Assembly (NCBI GenBank): GCA_028292785.1
Contig: JAQGLQ010000318.1
Location: 1-7,668 of the forward strand
Direction: 5' to 3'
Source of the DNA: Noviherbaspirillum sp.
GTDB lineage: Bacteria > Pseudomonadota > Gammaproteobacteria > Burkholderiales > Burkholderiaceae
Length of the DNA stretch: 7,668 bases
Shown here: positions 1 to 7,655 of the stretch, in pieces
Layout of the letters: each line of letters opens with the position of its first letter
Position numbering within the stretch: the stretch's first letter is position 1
The notes under the pieces: model-generated
Told to the model about the DNA's origin: nothing
Databases searched by the model: none
What the model saw: the letters and a program-made list of their open reading frames with translations, nothing else
Made by a program: the position numbers and the translations under genes

Positions 1-1008
1 GTGTTCAGCCGCGATCATGTTGGCGATCTCGCATGCTTCTTCCATGTCGCGCACCTTCACCAGTGCGCCGCGGTCGGTCAGCGAGGTGCGGATCACATCC
101 TTGCGCGGCATCGTGTCGAGCAGTCCGGCGATGCTGCTTTCCACCCTGGCGATATAGTCCGCATCGGGACAGACCAGAATGGCTTGGGCGAGCTCGTCAT
201 GCTCGGCCTGCGAGAACAGATCCATCGCGATCCAGTCGGGATCGGTGCTGCCGTCGCACAGCACGAGAATTTCGGACGGACCCGCGATCATGTCGATGCC
301 GACGATGCCGAACACGCGGCGCTTGGCCGCGGCCACGTAGGCGTTGCCGGGGCCGACGATCTTGTCGACTTGCGGGATGGTGGCGGTGCCGTAGGCCAAC
401 GCGCCGACGGCTTGCGCGCCGCCGATGGTGAACACGCGGTCGACGCCGGCGATTGCGGCAGCCGCGAGCACAAGTTCGTTCTTCACGCCGCCCGGGGTCG
501 GCACCACCATGATGATTTCCTGCACTCCGGCCACTTTCGCCGGGATGGCGTTCATCAGCACCGATGATGGATAGGCCGCCTTGCCGCCCGGGACATAGAT
601 GCCGACACGATCGAGCGGGGTCACTTTCTGTCCGAGTATGGTGCCGTCGGCTTCGGTATAACGGAAACCGTCGGACCCGCATTCCTTTCTTTGCCGCTCA
701 TGGTATGAGCGCACGCGGTCGGCGGCCGTTTGCAGGGCGGCGCGGCGCGCGGCCGGCAGGCTGTCCAGGGCTGCGCGCAGTTCGGCGCGGCCGATTTCCA
801 GCTCGGCGACGCTGCCGGCATCGACGCGGTCGAACTGGGCGGTGTACTGCAGGACCGCGGCGTCGCCGCGCGCCTTCACTTCGGCCAGGATGCGCGCCGC
901 GGCCTGGTCGATGGCCTCGTCCTCGCCTGCCTCGAAGGCCAGCACGGATTGCAATTGCAACGCAAAATCGGGAGCGCCTGAATCAAGTTTTCGGATCTGG
1001 ATGGACAT
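1..1008 (-). CDS. hisD: Histidinol dehydrogenase HisD, N-terminal 336 residues (3' end outside window)
   Basis: HisD carries out the last two steps of histidine synthesis in the cytoplasm, oxidising L-histidinol to L-histidine with two NAD+ and a zinc ion. The frame is open from an ATG at 1008 to the window edge and begins [11 protein letters not shown]. The family signature [10 protein letters not shown] lies at about residues 238-247. SQAEHDE carries the expected zinc ligands Gln267 and His270 (E. coli Gln259 and His262). The window ends on AAEH, whose Glu335-His336 match the catalytic Glu326-His327 pair of E. coli. About 95-100 C-terminal residues, with the remaining zinc ligands, are therefore missing only because the window stops. 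The ATG lies six bases after the hisG stop with no clear Shine-Dalgarno sequence, which suggests coupled translation. I see no frameshift. Identification is very secure. Confidence 0.97.
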   Translation of the reverse strand, partial: MSIQIRKLDSGAPDFALQLQSVLAFEAGEDEAIDQAAARILAEVKARGDAAVLQYTAQFDRVDAGSVAELEIGRAELRAALDSLPAARRAALQTAADRVRSYHERQRKECGSDGFRYTEADGTILGQKVTPLDRVGIYVPGGKAAYPSSVLMNAIPAKVAGVQEIIMVVPTPGGVKNELVLAAAAIAGVDRVFTIGGAQAVGALAYGTATIPQVDKIVGPGNAYVAAAKRRVFGIVGIDMIAGPSEILVLCDGSTDPDWIAMDLFSQAEHDELAQAILVCPDADYIARVESSIAGLLDTMPRKDVIRTSLTDRGALVKVRDMEEACEIANMIAAEH

Positions 1009-1014
1009 GATGAA

Positions 1015-3151
<2,137 letters not shown>

Positions 3152-3177
3152 GACGAATTGGATTCCATAAAAGTGTA

Positions 3178-3192
3178 CGGGGTTTGCCCCCG
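3178..3192 (-). other. Short GC stem-loop between exporter permease and ibaG
   Basis: In the 54-base gap after the permease stop, CGGGG and CCCCG arms flank a five-base loop. On the minus strand the stem is followed a few bases later by TTTTA. The stem is short and the U-run is offset, so this is at best a weak attenuator or processing site. I would not call it a terminator. Confidence 0.3.
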
Positions 3193-3205
3193 GGCGCTTC
3201 CGCCA

Positions 3206-3961
3206 TCAGTGACGCAGTTTGTAGCCACGCTTTAACAGCTGGATGGCGATCGTGGCCAGTAGCACGAAGAATACGGAAACGATGGAAAAGCTGATCAACG
3301 GGCTGACATCGGACTTGCCGAAGAATCCGAAGCGGAAGCCGTCAATCATATAAAAAAACGGGTTGAAGCGCGACACTCCTTGCCAGAAAGGCGGCAGCGA
3401 GTGGATCGAGTAAAACACCCCGGACAGGAAGGTCGCCGGCATGATCAGGAAATTCTGGAACGCGGCCAGCTGATCGAACTTCTCGGCCCAGATGCCGGCG
3501 ATCAGGCCCATGGTGCCGAGCATGCCGGCGCCCAGCAGCGCGAAGATCACGATCCACCACGGCGCGACGAACGTGAGCTTGGTGAACCATGCCGTGATGA
3601 TCAATACCCCGGCGCCGACCGCCAGGCCGCGCGCGATCGAAGCGATGACATAGGCGCTATACACTTCCCAATGCGACAGCGGCGGCAACAGCACGAACAC
3701 CAGGTTGCCGGTGATCTTGGACTGGATCAGCGAGGACGAGCTGTTGGCGAACGCATTCTGCAGCACGCTCATCATGACCAGGCCGGGAACCAGGAAGGCG
3801 GTGTAGCGGACATCCGGATAGACCTGCACATGGTCTTCCAGCACATGGCCGAAGATCAGCAGATAAAGCATCGCGGTCAGGATAGGCGCGCTGATGGTCT
3901 GCGTGGCGACTTTCCAAAATCGCAGCACTTCCTTGTACAAGAGGGTCTGGAAACCAATCAT
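3206..3961 (-). CDS. ABC-2 type exporter permease, YadH-like
   Basis: This is an inner-membrane permease of the ABC-2 family, expected to dimerise and pair with the ATPase encoded just upstream. The 251 residues contain about six hydrophobic segments, roughly at 22-40, 55-72, 101-125, 133-157, 165-186 and 222-243. The C-terminal half carries the family block FLSGVFYSIHSLPPFWQG, then FNPFFYMIDGFRFGFFG. From memory this closely resembles E. coli YadH, including the PGLVMMSV stretch near residue 59. The start ATG overlaps the ATPase stop as ATGA and has a good Shine-Dalgarno sequence (GGAAGG at 3968-3973). The substrate of YadGH-type exporters is not established. The setting between the Mla genes and murA suggests an envelope compound such as a lipid or glycan, but that is inference. 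Confidence 0.93.
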   Translation of the reverse strand: MIGFQTLLYKEVLRFWKVATQTISAPILTAMLYLLIFGHVLEDHVQVYPDVRYTAFLVPGLVMMSVLQNAFANSSSSLIQSKITGNLVFVLLPPLSHWEVYSAYVIASIARGLAVGAGVLIITAWFTKLTFVAPWWIVIFALLGAGMLGTMGLIAGIWAEKFDQLAAFQNFLIMPATFLSGVFYSIHSLPPFWQGVSRFNPFFYMIDGFRFGFFGKSDVSPLISFSIVSVFFVLLATIAIQLLKRGYKLRH

Positions 3962-4869
3962 TTTTCACCTTCCATGATTTGGATGAACACATCTTCCAGA
4001 TCGGCTTGTTGTAGTTGCATGTCTTCGATGACCGCCCCGGCTTCGCGCAGTCTCGCGAGTATCGGCTCGACATCATCGTAGTGATCGATGCGCAGCGTGT
4101 ACTTACGGCCCGCGACCAGTTCGTCCGGATGCGATACCAGCGGCTTGAGCGCATCGGGCAGGCCTTCGCGGGCCAGCCGTACCACCAGCTGGGAATTGGA
4201 AATGCGCTTGATGAGGTTCGAGGTCGAATCGAGCGCCACCACCCTGCCCGCCTTGAGCATCGCGATGCGATTGCAGAGCGCTTCGGCTTCTTCCAGGTAG
4301 TGCGTGGTGAGCACGATGGTATGGCCTTCGCGGTTCAGACGCGTGATGAATTTCCATAACGTCTGGCGCAGTTCCACGTCGACGCCGGCGGTAGGCTCGT
4401 CGAGCACGATCACCGGCGGCTTGTGGACCAGGGCCTGGGCCACGAGGACGCGGCGCTTCATGCCGCCCGACAGCGAACGCATGTTGGCATCGGCCTTGCC
4501 GGTCAGATCGAGATGGTGCATGACCTCGTCGATCCATTTGTCGTTGTTCTTCAGCCCGAAGTAGCCCGACTGCAGGCGCAACGTCTCGCGCACGGTGAAG
4601 AACGGATCGAACACCAGTTCCTGCGGTACCACGCCCACATGCCTGCGCGCCTCGCGGTAATCGTTCACCACATCATGACCGTGGATCGCGACGGAGCCTG
4701 AGTCGGCGCGGTTGAGGCCGGCGACGATGGAAATCAACGTCGTCTTGCCGGCGCCGTTCGGGCCGAGCAGGCCGAAGAACTCACCCTGTTCGATGGATAG
4801 CGACACGCCGGCAAGCGCTTGCAGCGACTTGTACCGTTTTGCAACATTGACGATTTCGAGAGCAGCCAT
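3958..4869 (-). CDS. ABC exporter ATP-binding protein, YadG-like
   Basis: This is the cytoplasmic ATPase that powers the adjacent permease. Its 303 residues show a complete nucleotide-binding domain: Walker A GPNGAGKTT (36-44), Q-loop Gln83 in VVPQE, signature LSGGMKRR (133-140), Walker B VIVLDEP (153-159), D-loop AGVD (161-164) and switch His190 in LTTHYLEEAE. A C-terminal part of about 90 residues follows. The AGVDVELR stretch and the THYLEEAE motif are typical of the drug/polysaccharide-export type ATPases (DrrA/YadG branch). It differs from MlaF, which would lie upstream of mlaE outside this window. The stop overlaps the permease start by four bases. The gene is preceded by a 159-base gap with a promoter-like -10 and a hairpin, and has no strong Shine-Dalgarno sequence. 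Confidence 0.95.
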   Translation of the reverse strand: MAALEIVNVAKRYKSLQALAGVSLSIEQGEFFGLLGPNGAGKTTLISIVAGLNRADSGSVAIHGHDVVNDYREARRHVGVVPQELVFDPFFTVRETLRLQSGYFGLKNNDKWIDEVMHHLDLTGKADANMRSLSGGMKRRVLVAQALVHKPPVIVLDEPTAGVDVELRQTLWKFITRLNREGHTIVLTTHYLEEAEALCNRIAMLKAGRVVALDSTSNLIKRISNSQLVVRLAREGLPDALKPLVSHPDELVAGRKYTLRIDHYDDVEPILARLREAGAVIEDMQLQQADLEDVFIQIMEGEK

Positions 4870-4902
4870 GCTGGCTTGATAACTTTATGAGGAGTGGTTC
4901 GC

Positions 4903-4929
4903 CGGCCAGGCAATTTTCTTTGCTGGCCG
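4903..4929 (-). promoter_or_regulatory. Leader hairpin upstream of the exporter ATPase gene
   Basis: Arms CGGCCA-G-GCAA (plus strand, 4903-4913) and TTGC-TGGCCG (4920-4929) pair over ten base pairs with one bulged G and a six-base loop. On the minus strand it would fold about ten bases after a start at the predicted promoter and about 35 bases before the ATPase start codon. Neither strand has a U-run after it, so it is not an intrinsic terminator. It may stabilise the 5' end of the mRNA or bind a regulator. Confidence 0.5.
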
Positions 4930-4945
4930 TGGGGCGAAACCTTTG

Positions 4946-4951
4946 ATTATA
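4946..4951 (-). promoter_or_regulatory. Candidate sigma70 -10 element for the exporter-ibaG-murA-his section
   Basis: A perfect TATAAT is present on the minus strand in the gap between mlaB and the ATPase gene, about 77 bases upstream of the ATPase start codon. The hexamer 17 bases upstream is CGGCTT, a poor -35, so the promoter would be weak or activator-dependent. Its position at one of the few loose junctions in the array supports an internal promoter that lets the exporter, ibaG, murA and hisGD be expressed apart from the mla genes. Confidence 0.45.
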
Positions 4952-5028
4952 TTGGATTTCCGGCCCGAAAGCCGAATGAAAGAGGCGTCTTGCCGGCGTC
5001 CCGGGTCAGGACTCCGGGTATTTGACGG

Positions 5029-5325
5029 TCACTGATGCGCCGGAGCCGCCTGATGTCGGGCGGGTTCGGCGAGGTGCAGGAGTTCGGTGACGCCATAAAG
5101 CTTGGCAAGAGCCTGGAGATTGGCGGGCGCAGCAAGATAGTCGAGCTGCTTGCCGAACTGCTGCGATGCACGCCGCCAGGCCAGCAGCGTGGCGACAGCG
5201 GCCGAATCGACCACTGTCACTCCGGACAGATCGAACTGCGTTTCGCCCGAGCGAATCGCATTCAAACCGGATTCATGGACGCTTTTGGCGTTATTGACGG
5301 TAAGAGTGGGGCCGGGACGAAACAT
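5029..5325 (-). CDS. mlaB: MlaB, STAS-domain subunit of the Mla phospholipid transporter
   Basis: MlaB is a small cytoplasmic STAS protein that binds the MlaF ATPase and is needed for activity of the MlaFEDB complex. From the ATG at 5325 it has 98 residues (E. coli 97) and begins MFRPGPTLTV. The STAS core shows FDLSGVTVVDSAAVATLL, and ALAKLYGV near the end matches the AKLY motif of E. coli MlaB. E. coli has Asp-Thr (Thr52) at the conserved acceptor-like position, whereas here it is Asp40-Ser41, closer to classical STAS proteins. I chose 5325 because it leaves seven bases after the mlaC stop. An in-frame ATG at 5370 would add 15 residues without family match and overlap mlaC. The last dozen residues (PARHQAAPAHQ) are low-complexity. 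Confidence 0.9.
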   Translation of the reverse strand: MFRPGPTLTVNNAKSVHESGLNAIRSGETQFDLSGVTVVDSAAVATLLAWRRASQQFGKQLDYLAAPANLQALAKLYGVTELLHLAEPARHQAAPAHQ

Positions 5326-5332
5326 GGTCGGA

Positions 5333-5983
5333 TTACGAGGCTTTCGCGTTCTTGGCAGCGCTTGCGGCAAGACGCTTGTTCCTGTCAGCCAGAGTCTTGA
5401 TCAAGCCATCAATGCCGCCCTTGCTGATTTCGGTCGCGAAATTGCCCTTATAGGTTTCGACCAGCCATGCACCAAGCACATTGACGTCATAGATCTTCCA
5501 GTCGTTGCCGGTCTTCACGAGACGGTAGTTCAGCTGGATCGGATCGCCACCCCGCGGCTGCACCACTTGGGAGCGCACTTCGACATCGGTGTCGGCAGGC
5601 TCGGCGCGCATCGGCCTGAATTCCAGCTTTTGATCCCTGATCTGGGAAATCGCGCCCGAATAGGTATACACCAGCAGCGTGCGGAACTCCTCGGTCAGGC
5701 GTTTCTGCTGCTCCGGCGACGCGTCGCGCCAGTAGCGACCCGCCGCGAGTGCGGTCATGCGCTGGAAATCGACGTACGGGATGATCTTGGCTTCGACCAG
5801 ATCCAGGACGCGTTTCTGGTTTCCGCCCTGGATTTCCTTATCGCTTCTGGCTGAATCCAGGACTTCCTGGCTGATGCGCTTGATCAGCGCGTCAGGCGTT
5901 TCCTGCGCGGAAGCGATGGGTGCAAACGCCAGGGCGCCAAAAGTAAAACCGATTACGGCAAAAAAATTTTTCAAGTTCTTCAT
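5333..5983 (-). CDS. mlaC: MlaC, periplasmic phospholipid shuttle
   Basis: MlaC carries single phospholipids across the periplasm between the MlaA-porin complex in the outer membrane and the MlaFEDB complex in the inner membrane. The 216-residue precursor has a clear Sec signal peptide: Lys2 and Lys5, a hydrophobic stretch FFAVIGFTFGALAFA, and an ASA cleavage site after residue 26. The mature part shows the family's features, including VEAKIIPYVDFQRM (about 63-76), FRTLLVYTYSGAI (100-112) and DWKIYDVNVLGAWLV (161-175). The Lys-rich tail (KNAKAS) is variable in the family. The start has GGAAG a few bases upstream and follows a 126-base gap with a strong hairpin. It is tightly followed by mlaB. 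Confidence 0.96.
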   Translation of the reverse strand: MKNLKNFFAVIGFTFGALAFAPIASAQETPDALIKRISQEVLDSARSDKEIQGGNQKRVLDLVEAKIIPYVDFQRMTALAAGRYWRDASPEQQKRLTEEFRTLLVYTYSGAISQIRDQKLEFRPMRAEPADTDVEVRSQVVQPRGGDPIQLNYRLVKTGNDWKIYDVNVLGAWLVETYKGNFATEISKGGIDGLIKTLADRNKRLAASAAKNAKAS

Positions 5984-6001
5984 AGTCTTCCAAACTGAAT
6001 G

Positions 6002-6025
6002 GCAGGGATCACGATTGATCCCCGC
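6002..6025 (-). promoter_or_regulatory. Strong stem-loop / inverted repeat just upstream of mlaC
   Basis: Arms GCAGGGATCA (6002-6011, plus strand) and TGATCCCCGC (6016-6025) pair along ten base pairs with one G-U type pair and a four-base loop. The base of the hairpin lies 18 bases before the mlaC start codon on the transcript. There is no U-run after it on either strand, so it is not an intrinsic terminator. It could set mlaC translation or mRNA processing, or at the DNA level be a dyad for a regulator. Confidence 0.5.
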
Positions 6026-6058
6026 ATATTACCAACTGCTGAACATCGACTCCGGATG

Positions 6059-6081
6059 ACAACATTGGTGTAAATGGTTGT
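6059..6081 (-). other. Weaker inverted repeat in the mlaA-mlaC gap
   Basis: ACAAC-ATT (6059-6066) and AAT-G-GTTGT (6073-6081) can pair over eight base pairs with one bulge and a six-base loop. The stem is AT-rich and of low stability. It lies about 30 bases after the mlaA stop. Chance is a fair alternative. Confidence 0.25.
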
Positions 6082-6109
6082 AACGCGAACTTTCTGCGCC
6101 AATGCCTTG

Positions 6110-6988
6110 CTATTTTTCAACGGGGTTTGCAGGCGCATCGGAAGTGGCGGGGACTGTTGCTTTTTGTTCCATTTCGACAGCCGCTTTAGTGCCTGGTTCC
6201 GCACCGCCCGCTGCAGGGCCGGGGGATGCCTGTGGCACCGGCTTTTCCGAAGAGGATGATGCATCGGCGCCAGGCGTCGGAAATGATACGTCATCCGCGT
6301 CATACGAGGATTTTGCCGACGTTTCGCCGTCACGCACTTTACTTTCCCTGCGCTGAAGATACGCATCGCGGACGAAAACATATCGATCGAGTGCCGCTTC
6401 CTCGAGCAGGTTGGAGGCATCGAGCACGGCGGCGCGCTGGTCGACGACACGCAGGCCGTAGCCAAAATTCCTGGCACCGATAGGACGCGCGTAATCCCAG
6501 GGATCGCCATTGATATCCACCGGGGTAGCCAAGGTGTCGCGCAGGGTCGACGGACCGAGCAGCGGCATCACGACGTAGGGACCGGATGCGACACCCCATT
6601 TGCCCAGGGTCTGGCCGAAATCTTCCTTGTGCTTGACCAGCCCCGCCTCTGATCCGATATCGAGCAAGCCGCCGAAACCGAGCGTGCTGTTGATGGCTAC
6701 CCGCATGACATCCGACATGCCGTCGGCCACCTTGCCTTGCAGGAGATTATTCACGGCAGTCCAGACGTCGCCAAGATTGCCGAAAAAGTTGCTGACGCCT
6801 GCCTGCACGAACGACGGCAGAGTCGAATAGGCTTCCGCAGCCGGCTTCAACGCGGCCTTATCGACCGTATCATTGAAGCTGAACATCGCCCGGTTGAATT
6901 TTTCGAGGGGATCCTTTGAATCCGTCGTTGCACAGCCAGCAAGCGCGAGCGCGATGGCAACCATGCCGATCCGCGAGGCAGAGCTCAT
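6110..6988 (-). CDS. mlaA: MlaA (VacJ) outer-membrane lipoprotein
   Basis: MlaA is an outer-membrane lipoprotein that forms a channel with porins and removes misplaced phospholipids from the outer leaflet, passing them to MlaC. The 292-residue precursor has a lipoprotein signal with lipobox LAGC (Cys19). Alanine rather than aspartate follows the cysteine, consistent with sorting to the outer membrane. Family blocks include DPLEKFNRAMFSFND (26-40), VSNFFGNLGDVWTAVNNLLQG (65-85), FGQTLGKWGVASGPYVVMPL (124-143) and LRDTLATPVD. From about residue 216 the protein continues for some 77 residues rich in Ser, Pro, Ala, Glu and Lys with no visible fold, longer than the E. coli tail. The start overlaps the mlaD stop as ATGA and has a good Shine-Dalgarno sequence (AAGGA nine bases upstream). 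In E. coli mlaA is located away from the other mla genes. Confidence 0.96.
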   Translation of the reverse strand: MSSASRIGMVAIALALAGCATTDSKDPLEKFNRAMFSFNDTVDKAALKPAAEAYSTLPSFVQAGVSNFFGNLGDVWTAVNNLLQGKVADGMSDVMRVAINSTLGFGGLLDIGSEAGLVKHKEDFGQTLGKWGVASGPYVVMPLLGPSTLRDTLATPVDINGDPWDYARPIGARNFGYGLRVVDQRAAVLDASNLLEEAALDRYVFVRDAYLQRRESKVRDGETSAKSSYDADDVSFPTPGADASSSSEKPVPQASPGPAAGGAEPGTKAAVEMEQKATVPATSDAPANPVEK

Positions 6989-7458
6989 TTAGTACTATCC
7001 TTTCCTTCGGCCGCTTTACTATAGAGGAACTGACTGATCAGATTCTCCAGCACAATGGCCGATTGTGTCATTCTGATGTTATCGCCGGCGACGAGATTGT
7101 TGGTGTCGCCGCCCGGCTCAAGCCCGATGTATTGTTCTCCCAACAGTCCCGCCGTCAGAATCTTTGCGGAGCTGTCCTTCGGGAACTTGAAACTGCTTTG
7201 CAGGTTTAACGTCACGATGGCCTGAAAGCTTTTGTCGTCGAAGTTGATATCGCCGACGCGGCCGACGACCACACCGGCGCTCTTGACCGGCGCGCGCGGC
7301 TTCAGCCCGCCGATATTGTCGAATTTTGTGGTCACCGCATAGGTCTGTTCAAACGAAAGCGAACTCATGTTCCCTGCTTTCATGGCCAGGAAAAACAGCG
7401 CGGCGGCGCCCAGCAATACAAACAGTCCCACCCATAAATCCAATGATTTTCGCTGCAT
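6985..7458 (-). CDS. mlaD: MlaD, MCE-domain substrate-binding protein of the Mla complex
   Basis: MlaD is anchored in the inner membrane by one N-terminal helix and forms a hexameric periplasmic ring through which phospholipids pass between MlaE and MlaC. Counting from the ATG at 7458 there are 157 residues. The membrane helix LWVGLFVLLGAAALFFLAM is followed by a single MCE domain with FDNIGGLKPRAPVKSAGVVVG and the GLLGEQYIGLEPG motif. The C-terminal LENLISQFLY matches the end of the E. coli protein's helical region. I chose the ATG at 7458 because it aligns with the E. coli start (MQ..) and lies nine bases after AGGA. An ATG two codons upstream (7464) is only three bases from the same AGGA. 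The gene is linked to mlaA by a four-base overlap but is separated from mlaE by about 100 bases. Confidence 0.96.
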   Translation of the reverse strand: MQRKSLDLWVGLFVLLGAAALFFLAMKAGNMSSLSFEQTYAVTTKFDNIGGLKPRAPVKSAGVVVGRVGDINFDDKSFQAIVTLNLQSSFKFPKDSSAKILTAGLLGEQYIGLEPGGDTNNLVAGDNIRMTQSAIVLENLISQFLYSKAAEGKDSTK

Positions 7459-7475
7459 AGCCATGAATCCTAAAG

Positions 7476-7502
7476 GGAAAAGAAAAGCCGCATTCCGGCC
7501 TT
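7476..7502 (-). terminator. Candidate weak intrinsic terminator/attenuator between mlaE and mlaD
   Basis: On the minus strand AAGGCCG, a five-base loop GAATG and CGGCTTT form a seven-pair stem (four G-C pairs plus one G-U and two A-U), running straight into TTTTCTTTT. This is the arrangement of an intrinsic terminator, but the G-C core is short, so partial read-through is expected. It lies about 25-40 bases upstream of the mlaD start. Confidence 0.4.
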
Positions 7503-7547
7503 GATAAAAATAACAAAACTCGCGATCGCCCTCGCCGCTTCAGCGGA

Positions 7548-7561
7548 CGGCGGCGCCGCCG
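7548..7561 (-). repeat. 14-base perfect GC palindrome just after mlaE stop
   Basis: CGGCGGCGCCGCCG is its own reverse complement and begins one base past the mlaE stop on the transcript. A second small stem (CCGC-TTCA-GCGG) is directly downstream at 7535-7546. Simple GCC-type composition makes chance formation plausible. Confidence 0.4.
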
Positions 7562-7562
7562 G

Positions 7563-7655
7563 CTAGTTGAACATGAGGGCCGTGAGCAGAAAGTCCAGCC
7601 ATAGCACGGTAAGTGATGCGGTGACGACCGTGCGCGTCGTTGCGCGCGCCACACC
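7563..7655 (-). CDS. mlaE: MlaE permease, C-terminal 30 residues (5' part missing)
   Basis: MlaE is the inner-membrane permease of the Mla ABC transporter and contacts MlaF on the cytoplasmic side and the MlaD ring on the periplasmic side. The window retains only the last 30 codons and a TAG stop. They read GVARATTRTVV, then TASLTVLWLDFLLTALMFN, which matches the conserved family C-terminus (G-V-x-R-A-T-T followed by the last membrane helix and an LTALMF end). The frame continues to the window edge through 7668, but the bases from 7656 on are adapter and encode LFRS, not MlaE. The truncation is due to the contig end and is not a mutation. mlaF is expected next upstream, outside the window. 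Confidence 0.88.
   Translation of the reverse strand, partial: GVARATTRTVVTASLTVLWLDFLLTALMFN

Noticed and set aside
1..1008. hisD as a broken or partial pseudogene because it has no stop in the window
   Set aside because: The frame is uninterrupted for 336 codons with all expected motifs. It simply runs off the left edge at the catalytic Glu-His pair.
3351..3357. A7 run inside the exporter permease gene as a frameshift signal
   Set aside because: It encodes Phe-Phe in the conserved NPFFYMIDG block, and the frame is correct on both sides.
3958..4869. The ATPase as MlaF
   Set aside because: It pairs by an ATGA overlap with an ABC-2 permease, has a longer C-terminal part and the AGVDVELR/THYLEEAE motifs of the YadG/DrrA branch. 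mlaF normally precedes mlaE, which lies at the other end.
4990..5028. CCCGG...CCGGG stem just after the mlaB stop as a terminator
   Set aside because: The stem has only about five pairs with a nine-base loop and no U-run follows it on the coding strand.
5326..5370. An upstream in-frame ATG that would extend MlaB by 15 residues
   Set aside because: It would overlap mlaC by about 38 bases, and the added residues (MPQALPRTRKPRNPT) show no STAS homology. The start at 5325 gives the usual family length and a neat seven-base spacing from mlaC.
5960..5971. Run of A7T5 (plus strand) near the mlaC start, possible slippage or phase-variation tract
   Set aside because: The run encodes ordinary Lys-Asn-Phe-Phe codons in the signal peptide and the mlaC frame is intact. 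A seven-base tract is too short for convincing phase variation.
6050..6109. Possible promoter for mlaC (TTGTCA and TTTACA resembling -35 boxes)
   Set aside because: No acceptable -10 occurs 16-18 bases downstream of either. The nearest AT-rich hexamer is about 25 bases away.
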